The notes under the pieces are model-generated. The model was not told the origin of the DNA, did not search any database, and saw nothing but the letters and a program-made list of their open reading frames with translations. Below, piece by piece: positions 1-8,539 of a stretch of 64,000 bases of DNA. Where the stretch lies: positions 1-64,000 of the forward strand of contig JAXMDK010000018.1 in NCBI GenBank assembly GCA_046348855.1, in the 5' to 3' direction. Numbering within the stretch: the first letter of the stretch is position 1; every line of letters begins with the position of its first letter. A program made the translations under genes and the position numbers. This stretch comes from TMP-24 sp046348855. GTDB taxonomy: Bacteria; Pseudomonadota; Alphaproteobacteria; Rhodobacterales; Rhodobacteraceae.

Positions 1-625
1 CGCCGGTCTGGTGCTGGATGTTCATCAGCTCGAACTGGGTATGTTCGCGCAGCTTCTTGTCGAGCGCGGCCAGCGGTTCATCGAGCAGCAACAGCTTCGG
101 CTGCCGCGCCAGCGCGCGGGCCAGCGCCACCCTTTGCCGCTGGCCGCCGGAAATCTGGTGCGGCTTGCGCTGCGCGAGCGGCGCCAGCTGCACCAGGTCC
201 AGCATCTCGCGCACCCGGTCCTTGCGTTCGGCGTCGGTCATCCGCTCGTGCTTCAGCCCGTAGCCGATGTTCTTTTCCACCGTCATGTGCGGAAACAGCG
301 CGTAGCTCTGGAACATCATGTTCACCGGCCGCTCATAGGCGGGCACGCCGGTCATGTCCTGCCCGTCGATGAAGATGCGGCCGGCGGTCGGCGTCTCGAA
401 CCCGGCCAGCATCCGCAGCAGCGTGGTCTTGCCGCAGCCCGATCCGCCGAGAAGCGCGAAGATCTCGCCCTTGCGGATCGACAGGGACACGCCATCCACC
501 GCCTTGAAGGCGCCGAACGACTTGGACACGTCCTCGATCCTGATGAAGGGCGCCGGATCGGCGGTCGCGACTGGCGTGGCCGCCATCAGGACATCCGGCT
601 TCGCCTGCGTGCCATTGCCCGCCAT
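1..625 (-). CDS. Polyamine-type ABC transporter ATP-binding protein (PotA/PotG-like), 3' part outside window
   Basis: This is the cytoplasmic ATPase of a spermidine/putrescine-type importer. The visible N-terminal two thirds show a Walker A motif (GGSGCGKT, about residues 60-67; the usual second residue Pro is Gly), a Q-loop region (MMFQSYALFPHM), the ABC signature ISGGQRQR and a Walker B segment LLLLDEP followed by a D-loop. The chosen ATG lies 14 bases after the stop of the binding-protein gene, so the two are co-transcribed; about 30 residues precede the conserved domain. It is the last gene of the minus-strand operon inside the window, and permease genes probably follow beyond position 1. 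Family assignment is secure. The substrate is inferred only from neighbours and may be a methylated amine rather than a polyamine. Confidence 0.9.
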   Translation of the reverse strand, partial: MAGNGTQAKPDVLMAATPVATADPAPFIRIEDVSKSFGAFKAVDGVSLSIRKGEIFALLGGSGCGKTTLLRMLAGFETPTAGRIFIDGQDMTGVPAYERPVNMMFQSYALFPHMTVEKNIGYGLKHERMTDAERKDRVREMLDLVQLAPLAQRKPHQISGGQRQRVALARALARQPKLLLLDEPLAALDKKLREHTQFELMNIQHQTG

Positions 626-639
626 GATCGTCACCGCCG

Positions 640-1743
640 TCAACCCGAAGCCTTGATGTCGCTCCAGGCTCGAGTCAGGGCGCGGTCCTGTTCGTCCGAC
701 AGGGCTTTCAGGGGCCACATGCGCTTGACGGTTTCGGCATCGGGATAGACGGCGGGGTCGGCCAGTACCGCGGTATCGACGAACTTGCGCGAGGCGATAT
801 TGCCGTTGGCATAGTTGGTATAGTTGGTGCAGGCGGCGATGACTTCGGGCTGCAGCATGTATTCAAGGAACTTGTAGGCACTGTCCTTGTTCGGCGCGTC
901 CTTGGGGACGCTCCAGCCGTCGACCCAGGCCGGCGCGCCGGTCTTGGGCACGAAATAGGCCAGGTTGATCTTGACCCCCGCCTCTTCGGCGCGCGACCGC
1001 GCGGTGGCGTAGTCGCCCGACCAGCTGTTGACGGCGCACAGTTCGCCGTTCGGCAAGGCATTGATATAGTTGGTATTATCGAAGGTACGGATATACTGGC
1101 GGATCGGCTTGAATGCCTCGACCACCTTCTGATAGTCGGCGACATTGGTGGTATCGCCGTCAAGCCCCAGATATTTCAGTACGATCGGCATGATGTCGGT
1201 CGGGCTGTCGAGAATGGAAATGCCGCAGTCGGCCAGCTTGGCGGCGTTCTCGGGCTTGAAGATCGTGTCCAGGTTGGTCAGGTCGGCGTCGGGCAGGCGT
1301 TGCTTGACCATGTCCATGTTGAAGGCAAAGCCGACCGATCCCCACATGTAGGGCAGCGAATATTGCATGCCCGGATCCCAGCCTTCCAGGATCCGCACGA
1401 CCTCGGGGTCGAGGTTGGCGATGCCGGGCAGTTTCGACTTGTCGAGCTTGTCGTAGACGCCGGCGGTGATGAAGCGCGGCATGCTAAGGCCCGCCATAAG
1501 CACCACGTCATAGCCGCTCGATCCGGCCAGCATCTTGGCTTCCATTTCCTCGGACGAGGAATAGGTGTCGTAGACCACGTGGACCCCGGTCGCCTTCTCG
1601 AAATCCTCGAGCGTGGTCTCGCCGATGTAGTCGGCCCAATTGTAGACGTTGACGGTGGCCGACTGCGCCCAGCTGGGTCGCACATAAGGCATGGCCAGCG
1701 TGGCGCCGAGGGCGGCGAAAGTCTGTCGGCGGTTCAGTTTCAT
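640..1743 (-). CDS. Periplasmic polyamine-type substrate-binding protein (PotD/PotF-like)
   Basis: Extracytoplasmic solute-binding protein of 367 residues, the usual length for PotD/PotF. The start at MKLNRRQTF gives a signal with a twin arginine (NRRQTF) and a hydrophobic stretch ending near the Ala after PSW, so Tat export is possible. The mature part begins VNVYNWADYIGE, typical of polyamine binding proteins, and has the YDVV and SLPYMWGS motifs of that family. A longer reading with an upstream start exists, but it adds low-complexity residues and no signal. The gene sits 52 bases after the first Rieske gene and 14 bases before the ATPase. Context suggests capture of the substrate that the Rieske and GcvT-like enzymes degrade; the ligand is unknown. 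Confidence 0.9.
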   Translation of the reverse strand: MKLNRRQTFAALGATLAMPYVRPSWAQSATVNVYNWADYIGETTLEDFEKATGVHVVYDTYSSSEEMEAKMLAGSSGYDVVLMAGLSMPRFITAGVYDKLDKSKLPGIANLDPEVVRILEGWDPGMQYSLPYMWGSVGFAFNMDMVKQRLPDADLTNLDTIFKPENAAKLADCGISILDSPTDIMPIVLKYLGLDGDTTNVADYQKVVEAFKPIRQYIRTFDNTNYINALPNGELCAVNSWSGDYATARSRAEEAGVKINLAYFVPKTGAPAWVDGWSVPKDAPNKDSAYKFLEYMLQPEVIAACTNYTNYANGNIASRKFVDTAVLADPAVYPDAETVKRMWPLKALSDEQDRALTRAWSDIKASG

Positions 1744-1795
1744 CGGTGCAGTCCTCCCCGTTGAACCGCCCGTTTTCCGGTGCGGCAGAATTTGA

Positions 1796-3025
1796 TCAAT
1801 TTGAGCACAGTTTGGCGTCCGCTTGAAGAAGATTCTCGTTGATCGCGGCCAGCCGGTGTTCGGGCGGGGCTTCATATTCGCGCATCACCGGGATCAGGTC
1901 CCGCAACTTGTCGTGATGGGCGCGCACCCCGAATTCAAGATCCGACAGGTGGAAATTGTCGAAAGCCGAGGATTTCATCGACTCGTTCGACCAGATCGAC
2001 AGCTGTTGATCCTCTTTCGAGGTTTCACGGTCGATGCGCATGGCCAGATAGCGGGCGGCGCGGGTCTGGCGGTCTTCGTCGGGCCAGCGATACTGGCGGC
2101 CGGTCAGCCTGGTCAGGCCGGGCGAAAGGGGAATCTCCTGGTAGAACTGCGCCGATTCCGGGGTGAAGGCGATGACGGCGTTGGGAAAGAGACCGTAATA
2201 GGTCCAGGTCTTGCGCAACCGGCCGGGCAGGTCCGCACGGTCGGGCGACAGCTTCTGGTAGGCCCTGACCGACCAGAGCCGGCCCGGCGCGTCGCCGAAC
2301 CGCCCGACCGAGAATGCCAGCCCGCCAGGAAGAACATCGTCGCGGTAGCTGCGCCCGTAAAGATCCTGCAGACCGGGATGGGCCATCGCCACATGATAGC
2401 CTTCGTTGTCGACATCGCGGACCGACTTCCAGTTGACCGGCAGCTGGGTCTCCCATTCGGGGGTGCGGACCGGCACCAGATCCTCGGCGGCATAGTCGGC
2501 GAAGTCGCGGTCATAGGGCGCCAGCCATTCGGCGACCGACGGCTGCGGCCCCGGATGAAAGCGCAGGAACACGAACCCGCGCCAGATTTCCAGCTCGACC
2601 GGCTTCAGGCCGAACTGTTCGCGCGGCATGTCGCCGAAGGTCTCGGGCCGGGCCGGGCCACGCAGCGTGCCATCAAGATTGTAGACCCAGCCGTGGAACG
2701 GGCAGACCATCGCGCCCTTGCAATGGCCCGACGCACCGTCGACCACGCGGGCGCCGCGATGGCGGCAGAGGTTGTGGAAGGCGCGCACCACCCCGTCGCG
2801 GCCGCGCATGACCACCGCGCGTTCGCCCAGCAAGTCAAAGGCGAACCAGTCGCCGGACGCCGGCACCTGGCCGACATGGCCGGCGATCTGCCAGTGGGTC
2901 AGGAACAGGTTGGTCCGCTCCAGGTCGAACAGGGCAGGCGAACTGTAGGTCCAGCCCGGCAGGCCGCGCCGGTCCCAGCTGTTGGGCACCGGCATCGCGC
3001 CGGGGGAAGGCTGTTGCAGGGTCAC
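1796..3025 (-). CDS. Rieske-type aromatic-ring-hydroxylating/N-demethylating oxygenase, alpha subunit (copy 1)
   Basis: Oxygenase of 409 residues with an N-terminal Rieske [2Fe-2S] domain (C87-x-H89 and C108-x2-H111) and a C-terminal mononuclear iron domain; the sequence DNEGYHVAMAH near residues 205-215 supplies the two iron-binding histidines. This class includes aromatic-ring oxygenases but also betaine, carnitine and stachydrine monooxygenases that start N-demethylation. The start is GTG, overlapping the stop of copy 2 in a GTGA junction, with GGAGGA seven bases upstream. No reductase partner is visible in the window, so electrons must come from a component encoded elsewhere. The neighbours (GcvT-like protein, polyamine-type importer, BetI-like regulator) favour an amine or betaine substrate over an aromatic one, which is inference. 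Confidence 0.9.
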   Translation of the reverse strand: MTLQQPSPGAMPVPNSWDRRGLPGWTYSSPALFDLERTNLFLTHWQIAGHVGQVPASGDWFAFDLLGERAVVMRGRDGVVRAFHNLCRHRGARVVDGASGHCKGAMVCPFHGWVYNLDGTLRGPARPETFGDMPREQFGLKPVELEIWRGFVFLRFHPGPQPSVAEWLAPYDRDFADYAAEDLVPVRTPEWETQLPVNWKSVRDVDNEGYHVAMAHPGLQDLYGRSYRDDVLPGGLAFSVGRFGDAPGRLWSVRAYQKLSPDRADLPGRLRKTWTYYGLFPNAVIAFTPESAQFYQEIPLSPGLTRLTGRQYRWPDEDRQTRAARYLAMRIDRETSKEDQQLSIWSNESMKSSAFDNFHLSDLEFGVRAHHDKLRDLIPVMREYEAPPEHRLAAINENLLQADAKLCSN

Positions 3026-4161
3026 GGTCTGTCCTCCATCTCGTTCAGCACCCAGGCGTGGAAGTCGCGGATCGCATATTCCTCGGGCATCAGGCGGCCG
3101 CGCTCGTAGGCCGGCGAGCGCAGGCCGCGCTGGTTCATTTCGGCGGCGGCGCCGTCCTGGTCGATGACCAGGGTGGCAAAGGCCGCGACCTCGGCCGCGT
3201 CAAAGCCGGGCTGGGCCAGCGTATCGGCCGAGAAATACCATTCGGCGGTCAGGCGCGTCGTTTCGGGGCCCAAGGGCTCAAGCCGGACGGCGCGCGCATG
3301 GTCGACATGGGCTACGACATACATGGTCGGATAAAGGGTCAGGAAGTTGAAGCCGTTCTGCCGTTCCTCGGCCGTCAGGCCGGGAAATTCCGGCCCGCAG
3401 GGCCGCCCGGTCGCCGTCCAGCTTGCCGCGCCGGCGCGCAGCGGCGCCTCAGGCGGGGAGGCAGGTGTCCAGCCCGGCGCCTCGTTTGCGGCCATGATCC
3501 CCCGCCCATAGACCGGCACCAGATCGCACAGTTCGGGATGGATGCCGGGACAGTGCAGGCATTCGTTGTAGTTTTCCCAGAAGACCTTCCAGTTGCAGGC
3601 CAGGTCGCGGGTGATCCGGTGCCCGGTCTTCAGGGTATCCATCGGCCAGTTGTCCAGATAGCCAAGCCCGACGTCCGGGCGCAGCGGGCCGGGGTCGCGG
3701 GAAAGGTTCAGAAGGACGAACCCGTTCCAGACCTTCACCGACACCGGCAGCAGGCCGTGATCTTCCTTGCGGAAATCGGCGGTCGGGCAGGCGTGGCCGG
3801 TGGCGACCAGCCGCCCGTCGGTCGCCGCATAGGACCAGGCGTGATAGCGGCAGGACAGGAGACGGCCCAGCGCGTGGGTGCCTTCGGGGCAGAGTTCCGC
3901 GCCCCGGTGGCGGCAGACATTGTGGAAGGCCGACAGGGCCCCATCCGGCGACCGGCACAGGACCAGGCTGGCGGCCCCGACTGTGACGGTGCGCATGGTG
4001 CCGGGGGCCATATCGTCCACCCGCCCAGCGGCCACCCAGTTCCGCGCCCAGATCGTGTGCTGTTCCCGCGCGAACCAGTCCGGGTCGTGGTAGGCCCGCG
4101 CCGGCAGGGTTTCGGGGCAATGGTCCAGCCGTGGCGAGGTCGGGGGGCGGTGTTCGGTCAC
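3022..4161 (-). CDS. Rieske-type oxygenase, alpha subunit (copy 2)
   Basis: Second Rieske oxygenase, 379 residues from a GTG start (VTEHRPP) preceded by a strong GAGGAGGA four bases away; this start avoids overlap with the upstream gene, unlike the longer reading. The Rieske ligands are C83-x-H85 and C104-x2-H107. The catalytic iron motif is NYNECLHCPGIH, close to the betaine/choline monooxygenase pattern. It shares fold and length with copy 1 but is divergent in sequence, so the two probably act on different substrates or successive steps rather than being a recent duplication. It is coupled to copy 1 by a four-base GTGA overlap. The substrate is unknown. Confidence 0.9.
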   Translation of the reverse strand: MTEHRPPTSPRLDHCPETLPARAYHDPDWFAREQHTIWARNWVAAGRVDDMAPGTMRTVTVGAASLVLCRSPDGALSAFHNVCRHRGAELCPEGTHALGRLLSCRYHAWSYAATDGRLVATGHACPTADFRKEDHGLLPVSVKVWNGFVLLNLSRDPGPLRPDVGLGYLDNWPMDTLKTGHRITRDLACNWKVFWENYNECLHCPGIHPELCDLVPVYGRGIMAANEAPGWTPASPPEAPLRAGAASWTATGRPCGPEFPGLTAEERQNGFNFLTLYPTMYVVAHVDHARAVRLEPLGPETTRLTAEWYFSADTLAQPGFDAAEVAAFATLVIDQDGAAAEMNQRGLRSPAYERGRLMPEEYAIRDFHAWVLNEMEDRP

Positions 4162-4171
4162 GGCGTCCTCC

Positions 4172-5380
4172 TCAGAACCGGCCGGGCGGGGTGGCGCGGC
4201 GGCGGGCGGGGGCAAAGAACGGCCGCTCGCAGACCCGCGCCTTCAGCATCAGCTTGACATATTGCAGTTCGCGCAGGGCATAGATTTCGACCCACAGGTT
4301 GCCAGAACGGTCGGCGTGATAGGGCCGTTTCAACTGCGCCAGCGCGATGTTGCGCTTGGTCGAGGGCGACCAGGCCGCGGCGGTGATATGGCCGACCTCG
4401 TGCTTCTGGTCATGGTAGATCAGCGCATGGTCCGCGGCGACGTTGCCGTCGATGTCCAGCCCGACGAAGGCCCATTCCGGCCCGCGGGCGCGTTCGGCCG
4501 CCAGCGCGCGGCGGCCGGTGAAATGGCCCTTGTCCCAGTCGACCAGCCCGTCAAGGCCCAGTTCCAGCGGCGAGCGCGCCCGATCCTCGCGCACCGCCTG
4601 ATCGGCGGGAACGAAATCCATGTTGGCGATCAGGAACCCCGCCTCGATCCGCGCCAGGTTCAGCGCCGTCGATCCGATGGGCCGTATCCCCCAGGGGGCG
4701 CCGGCGGCGAACAGGTGGTCCCACAGCGCCAGCGCGTGGTCGGGGGTCGTCCACAGCTCGTAGCCCAGATCGCCGGTAAAGCCGGTGCGCGAGATGGTCA
4801 GCGTGCCGCCGTCGAACGGAAAGCCGGCCATGCGGAACGGCTTCAGCCCTGCCACGTCGAACCCCGCCGCCTCCAGCACCGAATAGCTGCAGGGCCCCTG
4901 CAGCGACAGGGCGGCGATTTCCTCGGTCACTTCGGCGATCTGCACGTCATGGCCGAAGGCCGAATCGATCAGCCAGGGCAGGTGGCGTTCCTGGCAGCAG
5001 AGACGGAATTCGTCCTCGGCCAGCCGGAACAGGGTGCCGTCGTCCAGCATCTTGCCCGCGTCGTCGCACCAGGCGGTGTAGTGGACCCCGCCCACCGCCA
5101 GCCGCGCGGCGTCGCGGACGGTCAGCCGGTTCAGATAGGCCGCCGCGTCGGGGCCCTTGATCCGGTACTTGACCATCGGGCACAGGTCATAGACCGACGC
5201 ACCGTTGCGGATGGCGGTATATTCCACCGCCTCGTCGTCGAAACCAAGGGCGGTGGTGTAGCCGGCCCACGGCCCCCACATGTTGAGTTTGTTGGCGGCG
5301 GCGGTGCGGGCGTGGACCGGGGTCTGGCGCAAGGGCGTCAGGTAGTGCAGCCGCGGGTCCGTGATCGCGTCGATCTTCAT
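4172..5380 (-). CDS. GcvT-fold aminomethyltransferase / folate-dependent demethylase family protein
   Basis: Protein of 402 residues in the GcvT family (glycine-cleavage T protein, DMSP demethylase DmdA, dimethylglycine and sarcosine oxidase C-termini). Visible family features are the N-terminal AVEYTAIRNGASVYDLCPMVKY block, the SLQGPCS and FTGDLGYELW motifs in the middle, and a C-terminal beta-barrel. Members bind tetrahydrofolate and accept a C1 unit from an N- or S-methyl group. There is no glycine-cleavage H or P gene nearby, so a role in glycine cleavage itself is unlikely. It shares an ATGA overlap with the FAD oxidoreductase upstream and lies 10 bases before Rieske copy 2. I infer that it takes a methyl group from a partly demethylated intermediate onto folate. 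Confidence 0.85.
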   Translation of the reverse strand: MKIDAITDPRLHYLTPLRQTPVHARTAAANKLNMWGPWAGYTTALGFDDEAVEYTAIRNGASVYDLCPMVKYRIKGPDAAAYLNRLTVRDAARLAVGGVHYTAWCDDAGKMLDDGTLFRLAEDEFRLCCQERHLPWLIDSAFGHDVQIAEVTEEIAALSLQGPCSYSVLEAAGFDVAGLKPFRMAGFPFDGGTLTISRTGFTGDLGYELWTTPDHALALWDHLFAAGAPWGIRPIGSTALNLARIEAGFLIANMDFVPADQAVREDRARSPLELGLDGLVDWDKGHFTGRRALAAERARGPEWAFVGLDIDGNVAADHALIYHDQKHEVGHITAAAWSPSTKRNIALAQLKRPYHADRSGNLWVEIYALRELQYVKLMLKARVCERPFFAPARRRATPPGRF

Positions 5381-6936
5381 GCCCGGCCCTCGCTGATGAT
5401 CCGTTCGGCGGCGTTCCAGCCGCAGGCGCCCGATATGCCGCCGCCGGGATGGCTGCCGGCGCCGGCGAGCCATAACCCATTGATCGGCGTGGAATATTGC
5501 GCGATGCCCGCCATCGGGCGCAGGAAGAGCATCTGCTCGACGCTGAGTTCGCCATGATGCCAGTTGCCGCCGATCATGCCGTAGCGCGCCTCGATGTCGT
5601 AGGGCATCAGCAGTTCGGCATGCTCGATCAGATCGCCGATGCCGGGAGCAAATTCTTCCAGCATGGCAAGTGTCCGTTCCATGTACCGCATCCGTCCCGC
5701 ATCCGTCCCGACAACGGGGGCGTGGGGCGCAAACTGGACGATGGCCGACAGGACGTGCTTGCCGTCCGGCGCGAAGCCCGGCTCGTGCGCCGAGGGCAGG
5801 ACGATCTCCATCACCGGACGTTCGGGAATTTCGCCGTACTTGACCGGATTGTAGGCCAGTTCCACGGCCGTTTCCGAGGGCGCGATGACCAGGCGCGACT
5901 TCAGGTCCGCGCCCCGGAAGTCCGGCGCGCCGCTCAGCGCCAGATGCAGCTTCGCCGCCCCGCCGCGCGACTTTGCATGGCGGATGCGGTTGATGAAGCC
6001 GGTATCGAGATGGCGCGGGCCGACGAGGTCGAGGAACGTGGTCTTGGGGCTGATCGCCGAGACGACCAGACCCGCGCGGATTTCCTCGCCACCCGCCAGG
6101 CGGACGCCGACGGCGCGGTCGGCCTCGACGATCATGCTTTCCACCGCCGCGCCGATCCGCACCTCGGCCCCGGTCGCCGTGGCCGCCTTGACCATCGCCG
6201 CGGCGACGGCACCCATGCCACCTTTCGGCAGCGCGATGGCGCCACGCTGCCCGCCTGACTCGCCCGCGAGCCGGTTCAGGAGCAGGATCAGCGAATTGGG
6301 CGAGCGCGGGCCGAGCCAGGAGCCGAGTGTCGCGTCGAAGGCCAGAAGGCCCTTCAGGCGCGGGTCGGTCAGTTCGTCGTTCAGCACGTCATAGACGTTG
6401 ATGAGCAGCATCCTGAGCAGTTCGCGGAAATCGGCCTTGCCCAGCATCCGCACCCCGAGCCCGGCCTTGGCCAGCCGCAGCATGTCGTTGCCGGCGCCCT
6501 TGGCCAGACGCGGCGCGGCGATCGACTTGAAGGGTGCGAGGACGCCGGCGAAGGCGAGAAGCTGTTTGCGCAGTGCTTCCCAGTTCCTGCGGTCGGTTTC
6601 GGAGATCGACCCTTTCAGGATCGCCCCGACCGCGCCTTCCAGAACCAGATGGTCGCCATCGGCCGAGAGCGCGGTCGAGGTGAGGTTGCTGGTGACGAAG
6701 CCTAGCCCGTGGCGTTCCAGCCCCATGCCGGCGAGGACGCGGGGGTCGATCATGTTGGCGAGATGGGCAAGACCAGGCGTGCGGAAGCCCGGCGCGAATT
6801 CCTGCGCCACCGCCGCGCCACCTGCGACGAGGCCGGATTCCAGCAACAGCACCTTGCGCCCCGATGCGGCGAGGCGATGGGCGGCGGCGAGGCCGTTGGT
6901 GCCGCCGCCGATCACGATCACATCACAGGACTGCAT
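5377..6936 (-). CDS. FAD-dependent oxidoreductase of the phytoene-desaturase/PYROXD2-like family (copy A)
   Basis: Flavoprotein of 519 residues. The N-terminus MQSCDVIVIGGGTNGLAAAH carries the dinucleotide-binding GxGxxG fold, and the C-terminus has LWLAGAGSHPGGGISGACG, the second FAD motif of the CrtI/PYROXD2 group. It is a paralogue of the next gene upstream, whose stop overlaps its start by 14 bases. There are no carotenoid genes nearby, so a pigment role is unlikely. In this operon the pair probably oxidises C-C or C-N bonds of the imported compound. The electron acceptor and substrate cannot be read from sequence. Confidence 0.88.
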   Translation of the reverse strand: MQSCDVIVIGGGTNGLAAAHRLAASGRKVLLLESGLVAGGAAVAQEFAPGFRTPGLAHLANMIDPRVLAGMGLERHGLGFVTSNLTSTALSADGDHLVLEGAVGAILKGSISETDRRNWEALRKQLLAFAGVLAPFKSIAAPRLAKGAGNDMLRLAKAGLGVRMLGKADFRELLRMLLINVYDVLNDELTDPRLKGLLAFDATLGSWLGPRSPNSLILLLNRLAGESGGQRGAIALPKGGMGAVAAAMVKAATATGAEVRIGAAVESMIVEADRAVGVRLAGGEEIRAGLVVSAISPKTTFLDLVGPRHLDTGFINRIRHAKSRGGAAKLHLALSGAPDFRGADLKSRLVIAPSETAVELAYNPVKYGEIPERPVMEIVLPSAHEPGFAPDGKHVLSAIVQFAPHAPVVGTDAGRMRYMERTLAMLEEFAPGIGDLIEHAELLMPYDIEARYGMIGGNWHHGELSVEQMLFLRPMAGIAQYSTPINGLWLAGAGSHPGGGISGACGWNAAERIISEGRA

Positions 6937-8539
6937 AGGCTTCGCTCATGTCTCTGGCGGGGGTGCGCAGGTCGCGCAGGATCTCGGCCGCGGCATTGCG
7001 GCCGGGCGCGCCCATCACGCCGCCGCCGGGGTGGGTGGAGGACCCGCAGATCCACAGGTCGCGGACCGGGCTGCGATACTGGGCGCAGCCGGGAACCGGG
7101 CGGTTGAACAGAAGCTGGTCGAAGGTCAGCTCGCCCTGGAAGATATTGCCTTCGGTCAGGCCGACCTCTTTTTCCAGTTCTCGCGGGGTGCGGACCTCGT
7201 AATGCAGGACGCTGTCCTTGAAGCCCGGCGCATGGGCCTCGATCTGGTCCAGACAGGTCCTGGCGAAGCCATCGCGGTCGGCGTCGGTCCAGTCGCGGCC
7301 CTCGATCTTCGGGGGCGCATACTGGACGAAGCAGGACATGAAATGCTTGCCGGGCGGGGTCATCGTCGGGTCGATCATCGTCGGGATCATCACGTCCTGG
7401 AACGGATCGGCGCTGTAATGGCCGGCCTTCCAGTCGTCGTAGGCGCGCTCCATCTTCTCGATCGTGTCGGTGAAATGCAGATCGCCCTTCAGGTGCGGCG
7501 AGCCCTTGGGCAGGGCGGTGAAGTCGGGCGCCCGGTCCAGCGCGATGTTCAGCTTGCCCGACGAGCCGCGGATCTTGAAGGCCTTGACCCGGCGCACGAA
7601 CTCGGGCGGCAGATGGGCTTCCTCGACATGGGTCAGGAAGGTGCGCTTGACGTCCATGTTCGACACCACCCGACGGCCCAGAAGCTCGGTCCCGTCGGCC
7701 AGCGCCACGCCATAGGCGCGGCCGTTCTTCACCAATATCTGTTCGATGCCGTTGCCGGCCCTGACCTCGCCCCCGGCAGCCTCGAGCGAGGCTTTCAGGG
7801 CCTTGGTGATCGAGCCCATGCCGCCACGGGCAAAACCCCAGGCGCCGACGTTGCCGTCCACATCGCCCATCGCGTGATGCAGCAGCACATAGGCCGTGCC
7901 GGGCGACATCGGCCCCAGCGCCGTGCCGATGATCGAGGCCACCGCCTGATAGGCCTTGACCGTCGGATGTTCGAAATAGCCGTCGAGGAAATCGCTGATC
8001 GACATGGTCCAGAAGCGGATCATGTCATACATCGCGGTTTCGCTGAGCCCGAACATCTGCTTGCCGAGCCAGGCGAGTTCCGCCAGGTCGCGCGGGCGGA
8101 AGCTCGACGGGTCCGGCGGGGTGCGCAAGAGCATTGGCCGGATGAAGCGGCAGTGGCGCAGGACGTCGCGGGCATAGCGATCATAGGCCTCGGCGTCGCG
8201 GGGCGAATGGCGGGCGATCTCGCGCCGGTTGGCGTCATGGTCGCGGTGCATGCCCAGATAGTCACCACCCTCCATGAACACCGCGCCGCCTTCGTAGGGC
8301 AGGATCTGGAGCCCGTGGCGCGGCAGTTCGAGGTCGCGCATGATCTCGGGCCGGAACAGCGACGAGACGTAGGAGCAGTTGGAATAGGTGAAGCCGGGGT
8401 AAAGTTCGCGGCTGACCGCGGCGCCGCCGATCCAGCTGTTCTTTTCGACGACCACCACCTTCAGCCCGGCGCGCGCCAGATAGCAGGCGGCGACCAGCCC
8501 GTTGTGCCCGGCACCGACGATGATCGCATCCCAGATCAT
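6923..8539 (-). CDS. FAD-dependent oxidoreductase of the phytoene-desaturase/PYROXD2-like family (copy B)
   Basis: Flavoprotein of 538 residues starting MIWDAIIVGAGHNGLVAACY, a canonical GxGxxG FAD-binding N-terminus; a longer in-frame reading adds only unrelated residues. The C-terminus LWICGSSTHPGGGVMGAPGR is the matching FAD motif. It is clearly homologous to copy A along its length but well diverged, so the duplication is old. The ATG overlaps the stop of the aminotransferase upstream (ATGA), which means tight translational coupling. Two consecutive members of this family in one catabolic operon suggest either a heteromer or two sequential oxidations. The substrate is unknown. Confidence 0.88.
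   Translation of the reverse strand: MIWDAIIVGAGHNGLVAACYLARAGLKVVVVEKNSWIGGAAVSRELYPGFTYSNCSYVSSLFRPEIMRDLELPRHGLQILPYEGGAVFMEGGDYLGMHRDHDANRREIARHSPRDAEAYDRYARDVLRHCRFIRPMLLRTPPDPSSFRPRDLAELAWLGKQMFGLSETAMYDMIRFWTMSISDFLDGYFEHPTVKAYQAVASIIGTALGPMSPGTAYVLLHHAMGDVDGNVGAWGFARGGMGSITKALKASLEAAGGEVRAGNGIEQILVKNGRAYGVALADGTELLGRRVVSNMDVKRTFLTHVEEAHLPPEFVRRVKAFKIRGSSGKLNIALDRAPDFTALPKGSPHLKGDLHFTDTIEKMERAYDDWKAGHYSADPFQDVMIPTMIDPTMTPPGKHFMSCFVQYAPPKIEGRDWTDADRDGFARTCLDQIEAHAPGFKDSVLHYEVRTPRELEKEVGLTEGNIFQGELTFDQLLFNRPVPGCAQYRSPVRDLWICGSSTHPGGGVMGAPGRNAAAEILRDLRTPARDMSEAYAVL

Noticed and set aside
5377..8539. Carotenoid desaturase genes (crtI/crtD)
   Set aside because: No other carotenoid or photosynthesis genes nearby; the operon is catabolic and the proteins fit the PYROXD2-like branch better.
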